In this document: in pieces, positions 1 through 15,802 of the stretch
Numbering within the stretch: position 1 is the first letter of the stretch
How the letters are laid out: each line of letters starts with the position of its first letter
DNA from: Streptomyces sedi
GTDB lineage: Bacteria > Actinomycetota > Actinomycetes > Streptomycetales > Streptomycetaceae
Assembly: GCF_006335015.1 (NCBI RefSeq)
Contig: NZ_VDGT01000028.1
Span: forward strand, 1-64,000
Direction of reading: 5' to 3'
DNA: 64,000 nucleotides
Translations under genes and position numbers: made by a program
Notes under the pieces: model-generated
Told to the model about the DNA's origin: nothing
Seen by the model: only the letters and a program-made list of their open reading frames with translations
Database searches by the model: none

Positions 1-6995
<6,995 letters not shown>

Positions 6996-7049
6996 CGGCG
7001 GGGCTCCCTTCGCGGCTTGCCGGTGGTGGCGGTCGGGCGCGGGCCGGGG

Positions 7050-7331
7050 TCAGCCCCGGGCGGCCAGTTCGTCGCGCAGCAGGTCGGTGAGGGCCTCGAC
7101 GGTGGGCGCGTCCCACAGCAGGGTGGGGTCGATGTCCAGGTCGTAGTGGTCCTCGATCCGGGCGCAGATCGCCAGGCCGGAGACGGAGTCGATGCCGTAT
7201 TCGGTGAGCGGTCGGTCGGCGGCGACGCTGTCGGCGGGGACTTCGGCGAAGTCGGCGATCTGGCGGGTGAGCCAGTCGCCCACGCCGGCGGCGGAGCGGT
7301 CGTCGGTCGCTTCGGCGGTGGTCTCGGTCAT
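7050..7331 (-). CDS. Acyl carrier protein for lipopeptide initiation
   Basis: A 93-residue free-standing acyl carrier protein. The phosphopantetheine serine lies in EYGIDSVSGL (about residue 49), and the four-helix carrier fold is evident from length and the flanking hydrophobic pattern. Its ATG overlaps the stop of the upstream acyl-CoA dehydrogenase (ATGA), which implies translational coupling, and the NRPS starts 54 bases downstream. In daptomycin, ramoplanin and friulimicin clusters an ACP in this position receives the fatty acid from the acyl-AMP ligase, carries it during desaturation, and hands it to the first condensation domain. The same role is inferred here. Confidence 0.92.
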   Translation of the reverse strand: MTETTAEATDDRSAAGVGDWLTRQIADFAEVPADSVAADRPLTEYGIDSVSGLAICARIEDHYDLDIDPTLLWDAPTVEALTDLLRDELAARG

Positions 7332-9037
7332 GGCTGTCCTCCGGGTGGGGCCCAGCCGCGCGCGAGGCCCAGCGGCCTGTCGTCGGTGCAGCGGGCGATG
7401 AGGTCCTCGACGGCGGGTTCGGCGAGGTGGTCGGGCAGGGGTGTCACGCGGTGTCGGGGCGAGCTGGGCAGTCGGGCGAGGAGGGCCAGGGGCCACCATC
7501 GTTCGTCGGGCAGGGTGGTGCCGCGGCCGTGCTGCCAGGTGCCGAGGGTGGCGGCGGCGGCGCGGACGGAGGCGTAGTGGGCCGCGAGGTCGTAGGCGGT
7601 GGTGCCGGCGAGGGGGGTGAGTTCGGCGGGTGCGAGGGCGGCGCAGGAGTCGGCGAGCGTGCGCAGTCGCCCGGTCCACTCCCGGGCCTCTCGGGTCACC
7701 TCGTCGCCGGCCGGGCCGTCGGCGGCGTCCCGCAGGGCGGGGGTGAGGTGGTCGTGGCCCTTGGCGGTGACCTTGAGGCGGTCCCAGGCGAGTGGCGGCA
7801 GCGTCTCGGCGGGGCGGAACAGGCCGGCGTGCGCCGCGCGGTCGCGGTTCCAGGAGCGGGTGGCCAGCAGGGGGAGTTGCGGCATGAGGGTGAGCAGGCA
7901 GGCGGCGCGGGAGGCGTGGAGTACCTGGGCGGCGCGGATGTCGCGCAGCAGCTTCTGGAAGAACGCGGTGTCGCCGGCGCGGAGATAGCCGTGGGCGCCC
8001 ATGGCGGTGGCGAGGTCGTCGAAGGCTCCGAGGAGGGTGCCGGTGACGAGGTACTTGGCGCCGGCCGCGTGGACGCTCGACTCGCCGGGCGTCAGATGGG
8101 CGCCGCGGGCGGCGACGGCGGTGACGGTCTCGCTGAGCAGCAGGTCGGCGTAGGCGCCGGCCAGCAGGCGGCGCACGGCGGGTATCCGCAGGGCGCTGGC
8201 GCCGTACAGCCGGCGGCCGGCCAGGTGCCGTACCGCCAGGCGCAGGCCGGTGTCGAGGGCGCCGGCCAGCACCGCGGGGAGCGCGATCCGGGTGACCTGG
8301 AAGGAGGTCAGCGCGGTTTGCAGGCCCTGGCCCGGGGCGCCGACGACGGCGTCGTCTCCGAGGGGGCAGTCGGTGAACTCGACGCCGGCGAGGGGCAGTC
8401 CGCGCATGCCGACGGTGGCGGTGCGGGGCAGGGTGCGGAGTGTGGTCGGCGGGACGTCGGCGGGCCGGACCAGGAGCTGGGAGTGGCTGCGCTGTCCGGG
8501 GGCCGGGTCGGTGCGGGCGAAGACGACGTAGGCGGCGGCCCGGGCGGCGTTGGTGATCGGTTCCTTGCGTCCGTTGAGGAGCAGGGTGTCGCCGGACCTT
8601 CGGGCGTGGGTCTCGCACGCGAGGAGGTCGTTGCCGTGGGCGAGTTCGTTGTAGGTGACGGCGAGTTTGCCGTTGGCGAGGAGGAGGTCGGCGACGGCCT
8701 TCTGCTGTGCGGGGGTGCCGGCCGACCAGATGTTGACGGCGGCGAGGAAGGAGCCGATGCCGTGCCCGGCGCCCAGCGTGGGGTCGCGGCGGAACACGGT
8801 GCGCGCCACGTCGATGAGTCGGTCGAGGCGTTCGAAGCGTCCCCCGAGGGCGGCGGGGACGTATTCGGCGTTGAGACCGGTGTCGTCGAGTAGTCGTTCG
8901 CCCGCGGTGAGGATCTCGGCGTCCTCGTCGGCGGCGAGGATCGCGGCGTGGCCGAGCGGGTTGTCCGCGTCGTCGGGGTCGCCCAGGCGGGCGGTCAGCT
9001 CGGCGACGGCGGCCTGGGCCGTGGGGTGGGCGGGCAT
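7328..9037 (-). CDS. Acyl-CoA dehydrogenase family protein (acyl-ACP desaturation)
   Basis: A 569-residue acyl-CoA dehydrogenase family flavoprotein, longer than the usual 380-400 residues because of an extra C-terminal helical region. The family pattern is visible in the middle domain (YNELAHGNDLLACETHA, then NGRKEPITNAARAAAYVVFA) and in the flavin/substrate helices that follow. ATG at 9037 lies one base after the stop of the fusion gene, and its own stop overlaps the ACP start. With the second dehydrogenase fused to the ligase, it probably introduces double bonds into the ACP-bound acyl chain, as proposed for ramoplanin and enduracidin. That role is inferred from context; chain length and bond positions cannot be read from the sequence. 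Confidence 0.87.
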   Translation of the reverse strand: MPAHPTAQAAVAELTARLGDPDDADNPLGHAAILAADEDAEILTAGERLLDDTGLNAEYVPAALGGRFERLDRLIDVARTVFRRDPTLGAGHGIGSFLAAVNIWSAGTPAQQKAVADLLLANGKLAVTYNELAHGNDLLACETHARRSGDTLLLNGRKEPITNAARAAAYVVFARTDPAPGQRSHSQLLVRPADVPPTTLRTLPRTATVGMRGLPLAGVEFTDCPLGDDAVVGAPGQGLQTALTSFQVTRIALPAVLAGALDTGLRLAVRHLAGRRLYGASALRIPAVRRLLAGAYADLLLSETVTAVAARGAHLTPGESSVHAAGAKYLVTGTLLGAFDDLATAMGAHGYLRAGDTAFFQKLLRDIRAAQVLHASRAACLLTLMPQLPLLATRSWNRDRAAHAGLFRPAETLPPLAWDRLKVTAKGHDHLTPALRDAADGPAGDEVTREAREWTGRLRTLADSCAALAPAELTPLAGTTAYDLAAHYASVRAAAATLGTWQHGRGTTLPDERWWPLALLARLPSSPRHRVTPLPDHLAEPAVEDLIARCTDDRPLGLARGWAPPGGQP

Positions 9038-9038
9038 C

Positions 9039-12000
9039 TCAGTGGCTCCCCGGGCCGGCGAAGAGGCTGTGGCGGGCGGCGGGGTCGGACCAGAGGGCGG
9101 CGAGGCGTTCGACGGCCTCGGGGTCGGTGTCCGGCTCGCCGAGCCCGGCGCGGGCGGCGGACAGTGCCGCGCGCGCCCACAGCGCGTCGGCGGCGAGCAC
9201 GCCGGGAACGGCGCCGGTGTCCCGCGCGTCGTCCTCGGCGTCCCGGTCGGGGTGGCCTTCCGTGTCGTGGTGGCGGTCGCGCAGCGCGAGGCAGGCGGCG
9301 CCGGCGAAGCACAGTTCGTAGCGCCGGGCGGCGTCGTGGGTCCAGGCGGGTGGCGGCCCGGCCGTCGGCTGGTGGCGGGCGAGTTCGGCGTGCACGGCCT
9401 CCGCGGCGGCGAGCAGGGCCTGGGCGGCGCGCAGCAGTTCGGGGGGTTCCTGGCCGGCCGCGGCCCGGGCGGTGACGCGGGCGACGAGCGCGGGCAGGGC
9501 CTGGGTGAGGCTGGCTCCGCGGTGGGAGACGATCCGCAGGCGGGCGGGGTCGAGGGGGGTGGGGGCGCCGGGCGAGGTGACGGCGCGCAGCCCGGCGTCG
9601 TCGGTCCGGCGGCGGTGCCAGCCGCGGGCGAGCCAGGGGAACTGGCCGACGAGGGTGGCCCGGCAGACGGCGGTGGTGCCGTCGAAGATCTCCACGATGC
9701 GGTGGTCGCGTTCGAGCTTGGCGAACGCCCCGTGTTCGTGCAGGTCGGCGAGGAAGCCGCGGGCGCCGAGGAGTTCGCCGAGGGAGCCGAGGGTGCTCTG
9801 CACCAGGCCGGGTACCAGGGCCTTGACGACGCAGGAGGTGACGCTGAGCTCCTCCGGCAGTTCGTGGGCGGAGCGTGCGCCGACGGCGGTGACGGCCTCG
9901 GCGAGCAGCAGCGCGGCGACGGCGTCGCCCAGGGCGCGGCGGGCGGGCGGCACCCGCGACAGGGTGGTGCCGTGGATCTCGCGGGACGTCGCGTAGTCGA
10001 ACGCCAGGCGCAGCGCGTGGTCGGCGGCACCGAGCGAAAGCGCGCCGCACAGGGTGCGGGTGAGTTGGAGGGAGCGCAGTACCGCGTCGAGGCCGTGGCC
10101 GGGCCGGCCCACGACGGCGCTGTCGGGGACGGAGGCGCCGCGCAGGGCGATGCCGCTGATGTCGGCGCCGCGGATGCCGAGGGTCGGCTCCTTGGGCAGG
10201 GGCGTCAGCGTGTCGGGGTGCGGGGTCCTCCGGTCGACGAGGAACAGCGTGAGGTCCCGGGGGCCGGCGGAGGGGCCGGTGCGGGCGAGGACCGTGATCA
10301 GGTCGGCCCTGCTGGCGTTGTTGATCAGCCACTTCTCGCCGGTCAGCCGCCACTGGTCGGCGTGTTGCTCGGCGGTGGTCCCGGTGCTCAGCAGGTCGCT
10401 GCCGTGCCCGTGTTCGGTGAGGGCCCAGGAGACGACGGCGCCGGCCCTGACGCGTTCCGCGAGTCGGGCTGCCTGTTCGGGCCGGCCGGCGACCCAGACG
10501 GGGACGGAGCCGAGGAAGGTCTTGGCGTGGGCGACGGCGACGGTGAGGTCGTGGCGGGCCACCGCCCTGGTGAGCTGGACCAGGTGGGCGTAGTCGTCGA
10601 GATCCCCGCCGTGTGCGGCGGGGACGTACGCGTGGGCGAGCCCGGCCTGGTCGAGCAGGCGGCAGGCGTCTTCGGGGAAGGCGTCGTGGCGGTCGAGGGC
10701 GGCGGCGTGCGCGGGGTGGAGGGGGGCGTTCTCGTCGCGGGCCGCGGTGCGCAGGACGGTCTCCAGGCCGCGGACGGTGAGGGGGCGGCGCGGCGTGGGC
10801 TCTCCCGCGGCGGGGCGGGGCCGCGCCGCGGGGCCGCCGAGGCGTCGCCATCCGGCGTCGGTGTGGAGGGGGCGCAGCTCGCCGTTGAGGAACAGCTCCC
10901 GCATGGCGCCGCGGCGGACCTTGCCGCTGGTGGTACGCGGCACGGAGCCGGGGCTGAGCAGCGCGACGGCGGCGAGGCCGATGCCGAACTCCCGTACGGC
11001 GGTGCGTCGCAGGGCGACGGCGAGCGCGTCCAGGTCCATCCGGGCGGCGCCCGGTCCGGTCTCGTGGGCGACGACGAGCGACTCGTCGTCGGGGACCGCC
11101 TGGCCGCCGTTCGCTGGGGCGCCGCGCTGGGCCGGCACGGTGAACGCGGCGCCCGCGTGGCCGAGTTCGGGGTGGTGCAGTCGCAGTTCGTGCTCGATGT
11201 CCTGGGGGTAGAGGTTGCGGCCGTGGACGATCAGCGTCTCCTTGATCCGGCCGGTGACGTAGAGCTCGTCGTCGTACTCGGCGGCCAGGTCGCCGGTGCG
11301 CAGCCAGGGGCGGCCTCCGGGGGTGTCGGCCGGGGAGAAGACCCGCCGTGTCTCCTCGTCGTTCCGCCAGTACCCGGCGCACACGCTCTCGCCTCGGAGC
11401 AGCAGTTCGCCGACGTCTCCCGGGGGCAGGGGGCGTGTGCCGCCGGGTTCGACGATGCGGGTCTCCAGGGCGGTGGGCCGGCCGCAGCTGACGATCTCGC
11501 GGTAGGGCTCCCCGGGTGCGGCCGGGCGCAGGGTGTGGCGTTCCAGTGCGGCGGCGCTGACGCGGAGGTCGCGCATACCGGCCGACCGGGAGACGAAGAC
11601 GGTGGCCTCGGCGAGTCCGTAGCTGGGGGCCAGGGCGTCGGCCCGCAGCCCGTAGGAGGCGAACCGGTCGCGGAACGCCCTCAACGTGGCGGCCTGCACG
11701 GGCTCGGAGCCGTTGGCGGCCCAGCGCCAGCGGGAGAGGTCGAGCCCGACCAGCTGGCTGTCCTTGATCCGGCGGGCACAGACGTCGAAGGCGAAGTTCG
11801 GGGCCGCGGAGAAGGCGATGCCGTGGCGGTCGATCATCCGCAGCCAGTGCTGGGGCCGTTTGAGGAAGGAGACGGGGCTGAGCAGCGTGCAGCTGGTGCC
11901 GAGGAAGAGCGCGGGGGCGAGGGTGCCGAACAGGCCCATGTCGTGGTAGGTCGGGAGCCATCCGCCGAGGGGCGTGGTGGCGTCGAGCCGGTAGGCGTCT

Positions 12001-12602
12001 CTCATGTGGCGGATGTTGGCGGCGATGGCGGCATGGGTGACCGCGACGCCCTTGGGGGCGCCGGTGGACCCGGAGGTGTACTGCAGGACGGCGATGTCGC
12101 CCGGCCGCCGGTGGGGCTCGCGCCAGGCGTCGGCGTCGGCGAGGGCGTCGGGGGTGTCCACGGCGACCGTCCCGGGGCGGGTGTTCCCGCTCTCGGTGAG
12201 CCAGTCGGCGATCACGGGCAGCAGGTCCCGGACGGTGAGTACGGCGGCGGCTCCGCTGTCCTCGGCGATGCCGGCGACCCTCCGGCGCTCCAGGCGGCTC
12301 CCGTCGGGCAGCGGGGCCGGGACGGCCACCATGCCGGCGTAGAGGCAGCCGAGGAATCCGGCCGCGAACGCGGCGCCTGGCGGGAAGAGCAGGAGGACCC
12401 GCGCGCCGCCCGGGTGGCGCGCGGAGAGGGTGGCGGCGATCGCGCGCGCCCACGCGTCCAACTCGCCGTATGCGAGGCGCGTCGCCCCCTCGGGGTCGTC
12501 CGGGTCGTGAACGAAGACGACGGCCGCGTCGGCGGCGCGGGTGGCCGCGTGTGCGCGCACCGCGTGGGGCAGGTCATGGAAGTCGGACACGTGCTGGGGC
12601 AT
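9039..12602 (-). CDS. Fatty acyl-AMP ligase / acyl-CoA dehydrogenase fusion
   Basis: A 1187-residue two-part protein. Residues 1 to about 590 form a fatty acyl-AMP ligase (YTSGSTGAPKG near 175, LPTYHDMGLFGTL, SYGLAEATVFVS, TGRIKETLIVHGRN), which activates a fatty acid as acyl-AMP for transfer to an ACP. From about 610 to the end it is an acyl-CoA dehydrogenase (ALTEHGHGSDLLS, EKWLINNASRADL, LGARGFL, IFDGTTAV). The chosen ATG at 12602 has AGGGGGGAG eight bases upstream; an in-frame TTG at 12629 lacks such a site. It is the first gene of the lipopeptide operon in this window. Two dehydrogenase units in one pathway suggest a di-unsaturated acyl tail (inference). Confidence 0.93.
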   Translation of the reverse strand: MPQHVSDFHDLPHAVRAHAATRAADAAVVFVHDPDDPEGATRLAYGELDAWARAIAATLSARHPGGARVLLLFPPGAAFAAGFLGCLYAGMVAVPAPLPDGSRLERRRVAGIAEDSGAAAVLTVRDLLPVIADWLTESGNTRPGTVAVDTPDALADADAWREPHRRPGDIAVLQYTSGSTGAPKGVAVTHAAIAANIRHMRDAYRLDATTPLGGWLPTYHDMGLFGTLAPALFLGTSCTLLSPVSFLKRPQHWLRMIDRHGIAFSAAPNFAFDVCARRIKDSQLVGLDLSRWRWAANGSEPVQAATLRAFRDRFASYGLRADALAPSYGLAEATVFVSRSAGMRDLRVSAAALERHTLRPAAPGEPYREIVSCGRPTALETRIVEPGGTRPLPPGDVGELLLRGESVCAGYWRNDEETRRVFSPADTPGGRPWLRTGDLAAEYDDELYVTGRIKETLIVHGRNLYPQDIEHELRLHHPELGHAGAAFTVPAQRGAPANGGQAVPDDESLVVAHETGPGAARMDLDALAVALRRTAVREFGIGLAAVALLSPGSVPRTTSGKVRRGAMRELFLNGELRPLHTDAGWRRLGGPAARPRPAAGEPTPRRPLTVRGLETVLRTAARDENAPLHPAHAAALDRHDAFPEDACRLLDQAGLAHAYVPAAHGGDLDDYAHLVQLTRAVARHDLTVAVAHAKTFLGSVPVWVAGRPEQAARLAERVRAGAVVSWALTEHGHGSDLLSTGTTAEQHADQWRLTGEKWLINNASRADLITVLARTGPSAGPRDLTLFLVDRRTPHPDTLTPLPKEPTLGIRGADISGIALRGASVPDSAVVGRPGHGLDAVLRSLQLTRTLCGALSLGAADHALRLAFDYATSREIHGTTLSRVPPARRALGDAVAALLLAEAVTAVGARSAHELPEELSVTSCVVKALVPGLVQSTLGSLGELLGARGFLADLHEHGAFAKLERDHRIVEIFDGTTAVCRATLVGQFPWLARGWHRRRTDDAGLRAVTSPGAPTPLDPARLRIVSHRGASLTQALPALVARVTARAAAGQEPPELLRAAQALLAAAEAVHAELARHQPTAGPPPAWTHDAARRYELCFAGAACLALRDRHHDTEGHPDRDAEDDARDTGAVPGVLAADALWARAALSAARAGLGEPDTDPEAVERLAALWSDPAARHSLFAGPGSH

Positions 12603-12786
12603 ATGCGGAACTCCCCCCTGAAAGCTCAAAATGACATGCGCCGTCAGCTGTCGTCAATCCCGCGAAGATCGACCCGCGAAGATCGAAAGGAACGCGGGAT
12701 GCGGTGGTGTCGAAATCCCTCCCGGGTATCGCGCTGTTCGTTCTCTCCATTCACGAGTGGTGAACGGTTGAGCACAGGACGACAGT

Positions 12787-13032
12787 CGCACGTATGTGCG
12801 TAGGAAATATGTGCGAGATCGCGTCAGGGAGACGTTCGAAATCGCGCGGAACGACGACTTCCGTAAGGGAGATATCTCCCGCACGCCTGACTGTCAGTCA
12901 CAATAGAACCCCCGTACCGACTCTCCGTACAGCGTCACCATCGCCCCTGGAAGTGCGGTCACGACTTCCACCACGGATGCGCGCTCATATTCGGATCTGC
13001 CTCCGAACTTACGTCCCGTCCTGGCGGGACGT
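12787..13032. promoter_or_regulatory. Palindrome-rich control region between lipopeptide operon and DedA gene
   Basis: The 500-base space between the divergent genes has no convincing gene but four perfect or near-perfect dyads: CGCAC-GTAT-GTGCG at 12787-12800, GGGAGATATCTCCC at 12867-12880, TGACTG-T-CAGTCA at 12888-12900, and ACGTCCCG-6 bases-CGGGACGT at 13011-13032. The octamer CGCACATA also occurs twice on the minus strand near 12790-12822. These are likely operators controlling the lipopeptide operon, the DedA gene or both; which regulator binds is unknown. Confidence 0.5.
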
Positions 13033-13102
13033 CAATAGCTCATTGGCCGCGAGGATGTGGCGTAGCCTGGGAAGATCGGCCTACCACGGGAGAAGCGGTG
13101 CC

Positions 13103-13726
13103 ATGGCCTGGCTCAGCGACGCTGTCGATAGTCTCTCCGCCCTGCCGACACCGGTGACCCTGTGCGGTGCCGCGGCGTTCGCCGCCGCCGAATCCGGCCT
13201 CGGTATCGGCATGTTCATCCCCGGCGAAACCGCCGTACTGGCGTTCGGCGCCGCCACGCGGGGCGGCCCGGTACTCGCCGCGTTATTCCTGGTGGTGGCG
13301 GTCGCCAGCTCGGCGGGTGACCATGTCGGCTACTTTCTCGGACGCCGCTACGGCGCGGCGTTGCGCCACACGGCACTGGTGCGCCGCGTCGGCCAGGAAT
13401 CCTGGGACCGGGCCAATGACGCGCTGCGGCGCTACGGCGCCTGGGCGGTGTTCGCCACCCGGCTGCTGCCCCTCGTGCGGACACTGACACCGGCCGCGGC
13501 CGGTGTCTCCGGGGTCGCGTATCTACGTTTCCTTCCCGCCTCGCTCGCGGGCGCCCTGATGTGGTCCGCCCTCTACACCTTCGTCGGGGCCCTGGCGGGG
13601 GAGTCGGTGGGCCAGATCGAGCGGCGCATCGCGCAGGGCGGCTGGCTGCTGGCCGGCCTGGGCCTCCTGCTGCTCGTCGTCCTGCTGCTGGCGCGCCGCC
13701 GCGCGAAGGCGCGCGCGACGCGCTGA
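13103..13726 (+). CDS. DedA/VTT-family membrane protein
   Basis: A 207-residue integral membrane protein of the DedA (SNARE-associated, VTT) family. Several hydrophobic spans are visible, with the family's signature segments GMFIPGETAVLAFGA and GDHVGYFLGRRYG, the conserved arginine/proline region FATRLLPLVRTLTPAAAG, and a basic tail. ATG at 13103 is preceded by GGGAGAAG; the reading frame runs further upstream but without protein-like content. DedA proteins are linked to membrane lipid (undecaprenyl phosphate or phosphatidylethanolamine) translocation and to resistance to membrane-active peptides, so a self-protection role beside a lipopeptide cluster is possible but not shown. Codon 61 (13283) is TTA. 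Confidence 0.86.
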   Translation: MAWLSDAVDSLSALPTPVTLCGAAAFAAAESGLGIGMFIPGETAVLAFGAATRGGPVLAALFLVVAVASSAGDHVGYFLGRRYGAALRHTALVRRVGQESWDRANDALRRYGAWAVFATRLLPLVRTLTPAAAGVSGVAYLRFLPASLAGALMWSALYTFVGALAGESVGQIERRIAQGGWLLAGLGLLLLVVLLLARRRAKARATR

Positions 13727-14551
13727 ACGGGTCGAGCCCTCGCCCGGCGGGCGCCGGAAGCCCGCGACCGCGACCATCGCCATCACCGCGGTCAGCCCCA
13801 GGCTGGCGGCCACCGCGGCGACGGCCGTCGCGCCGGCCCCCCACCCGAGCGCCAACTCCCGGGACGCCTCGACGCCGTAGGTCAGCGGGTTCACCGTGGC
13901 GACGATCCGCAGCCAGCGGGGCAGCAGCTCCAGCGGGACGAACGCGCTGGAGGCGAACATCAGGGGGAACACCGCGAGGAAGCCGATGCTGGCGAGCACC
14001 TCGATGCTGCGCAGCCACGCGCCGAGCGCGAGGAAGACCCAGATCAGCGACCACGCCACGACCAGCGAGAGCAGCATCGCCGCGAGAACGCCGGGCGCTC
14101 CCCCGTCCGGTCGGAAGTCCAGCAGAAGCAGGGCGCAGCCGAGCACGGCGAGCATCTGCAGGCCCACGCGCACCAGGTCCGTGAGGGAGCGGGCGACCAG
14201 CACCAGCGGCAGCCGCACTGGCAGGGAACGGAAGCGCACCACCATCCCCGACTCCATGTCGCGCACCAGGCCGAGCCCCGCGCCCTGCGCCGATCCGATG
14301 GCCGTGGTGACCAGCAGGGCGGGGGCCAGGTAGTCGATGTACCGCACCCCGCGCGGAAAGACCTCCGGGTTGGCCATGCGCCCGAACACCTGGCTGAACA
14401 GCAGCAGCATGATGACGGGTTGGAGGAGCGAGAAGAAGGCGACGCGTCGGTCCCCGTAGACGATGCGGAACTGGCGCGCCGTCAGCGTCCGCAGCTGCCC
14501 CAGCGTGCTGCCGCCGCGCCACGCGTCGCGCTCAGCGACGGTCCCCGTCAT
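13523..14551 (-). CDS. ABC-2 type export permease (DrrB-like)
   Basis: A 342-residue frame whose first roughly 260 residues form a typical DrrB-type permease: a cytoplasmic start, about six hydrophobic spans, and the family motif around VFGRMANPEVFPRGVRYIDY followed by a glycine-rich loop. Its ATG overlaps the ATPase stop (ATGA), so the two are coupled. The permease-like part ends near 13740, but no stop is met until 13523. The last ~70 residues are charged, glutamine-rich, and encoded antisense to the DedA gene (about 204 bases of convergent overlap). In the daptomycin cluster a comparable ATPase/permease pair lies just upstream of the acyl ligase; export of the lipopeptide is the likely role. 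Confidence 0.85.
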   Translation of the reverse strand: MTGTVAERDAWRGGSTLGQLRTLTARQFRIVYGDRRVAFFSLLQPVIMLLLFSQVFGRMANPEVFPRGVRYIDYLAPALLVTTAIGSAQGAGLGLVRDMESGMVVRFRSLPVRLPLVLVARSLTDLVRVGLQMLAVLGCALLLLDFRPDGGAPGVLAAMLLSLVVAWSLIWVFLALGAWLRSIEVLASIGFLAVFPLMFASSAFVPLELLPRWLRIVATVNPLTYGVEASRELALGWGAGATAVAAVAASLGLTAVMAMVAVAGFRRPPGEGSTRSARRARLRAAARQQQDDEQQEAQAGQQPAALRDAPLDLAHRLPRQGPDEGVEGGPHQGARERGGKET

Positions 14552-15516
14552 CCGCTCTTCCCTCCGTCGGCCGCCGCCCGCGTCCCCGGCCTGGCCAGGC
14601 TCATGTACACGTCGTCCAGGGTGGGTTCGGTGAACACCAGGTCGGCGATGTCCGTGTGACCGTCCACCAGCGCGCGCACCACCTCCACCAGGTCGGCGGC
14701 CTCGGCCACCGGAACGACCACCGTGCGGGGGTTGCCGCCGTCCGCCACGGGGCTGAAGCCGGCGTCGCGCAGGGCCCGGGCCGCCGCCCCCGGCTCGCTG
14801 CCCTCGGCCAGCGTGATGTGCAGGCTGCGGCTGCCGGTGGTCGCCTTGAGCTCGGCGGCGGTGCCCTCGGCGACGACCCGGCCGCCGTCGAGGACGGCGA
14901 TCCTGTCGGCGAGTTGGTCGGCCTCGTCGAGGTACTGGGTGGTGAGCAGCACCGTCGTGCCGTCGGCCACCAGCTTCCGCACCGCGTCCCACAGCACCTG
15001 CCGACCAACGGGGTCGAGCCCCGTCGTGGGCTCGTCGAGGAAGAGCACCGACGGGCGCGCCACCAGGCTCGCGGCCAGGTCGATGCGCCGCCGCATCCCG
15101 CCCGAGTACGTACCCGCGCGCCGGCGCGCGGCGTCGCCCAGGTCGAACATCTCCACCAGCTCGGTGGCGCGCCGCCGCGCTTCCCCGGTGCCGGCGCCGA
15201 GAAGCCTGGCGATGAGCACCAGGTTGGCGAACCCCGAGAGATGCTCGTCCAGTGCGGCGAACTGGCCCGTCAGGCCGATGCGGCGGCGCACCTCCAGTCC
15301 CTGGTCCGACACGTCGAACCCGGCCACCTCGGCCGTGCCGGCGGTGGGCGGCGTCACCGTGGCGAGAACGCGGATCAGGGTCGTCTTCCCGGCGCCGTTG
15401 TGGCCCAGGAGGCCGAGGACGGTGCCCGCCCTCACGTCGAGGTCGATGCCCGCCAGCGCGTGGACGTCGCCGAAGGACTTCCGCAGTCCCCTGACGCGGA
15501 TGGCATTGCCGTTCAT
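14548..15516 (-). CDS. ABC transporter ATPase (DrrA-like exporter)
   Basis: A 322-residue ATPase of the DrrA (antibiotic/lipid export) type. Walker A is GHNGAGKTT, the signature is YSGGMRRRIDLA, Walker B is VLFLDEPTTGLD, and the family's C-terminal extension includes a LVFTEPTLDDVYM motif. It forms a two-gene unit with the downstream permease through a four-base overlap. ATG at 15516 follows a GGGGGAGG site. It probably powers efflux of the neighbouring lipopeptide and confers self-resistance (inference from position and family). Confidence 0.93.
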   Translation of the reverse strand: MNGNAIRVRGLRKSFGDVHALAGIDLDVRAGTVLGLLGHNGAGKTTLIRVLATVTPPTAGTAEVAGFDVSDQGLEVRRRIGLTGQFAALDEHLSGFANLVLIARLLGAGTGEARRRATELVEMFDLGDAARRRAGTYSGGMRRRIDLAASLVARPSVLFLDEPTTGLDPVGRQVLWDAVRKLVADGTTVLLTTQYLDEADQLADRIAVLDGGRVVAEGTAAELKATTGSRSLHITLAEGSEPGAAARALRDAGFSPVADGGNPRTVVVPVAEAADLVEVVRALVDGHTDIADLVFTEPTLDDVYMSLARPGTRAAADGGKSG

Positions 15517-15712
15517 GGCCCCTCCCCCCGTGGCCGCCTTCGCACCGTACTACAGGAAGTCCGCGCCGGGGGCGTTCCGTTCCCGCCCCTTCCGGCGCAC
15601 TCGGGCGCGTTGCCGGCGCGTGGTCCGGGCGGTTCCGCGCCCGGGGGGTGTCAGGGGCGGATGCCCGCGGGGTGAGGGCGGGCTGAGCCGGCCCGGGCGC
15701 CGCGAGAAAGGC

Positions 15713-15752
15713 GCGAGACGCTCGGCGGAGGAAGCCCGGCCGAGCGTCTCGC
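15713..15752 (-). terminator. Strong hairpin downstream of the protease gene
   Basis: Perfect 14-base arms (GCGAGACGCTCGGC and its complement) enclose a 12-base loop, 50 bases beyond the protease stop. There is no long U tract, which is common for actinomycete terminators. Confidence 0.7.
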
Positions 15753-15802
15753 TGCCTGTCCAACCCGGGTCACCCGCGGGGCGACGTCGGGGGAACCGGC
15801 CG

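Noticed and set aside
8655..12803. A plus-strand open frame of about 1380 codons
   Set aside because: Low-complexity Gly/Ala/Val product, antisense to the ligase-dehydrogenase fusion.
12654..12884. A 76-codon minus-strand frame upstream of the ligase gene
   Set aside because: No ribosome site, Ser/Arg-rich random composition, and it overlaps operator-like palindromes.
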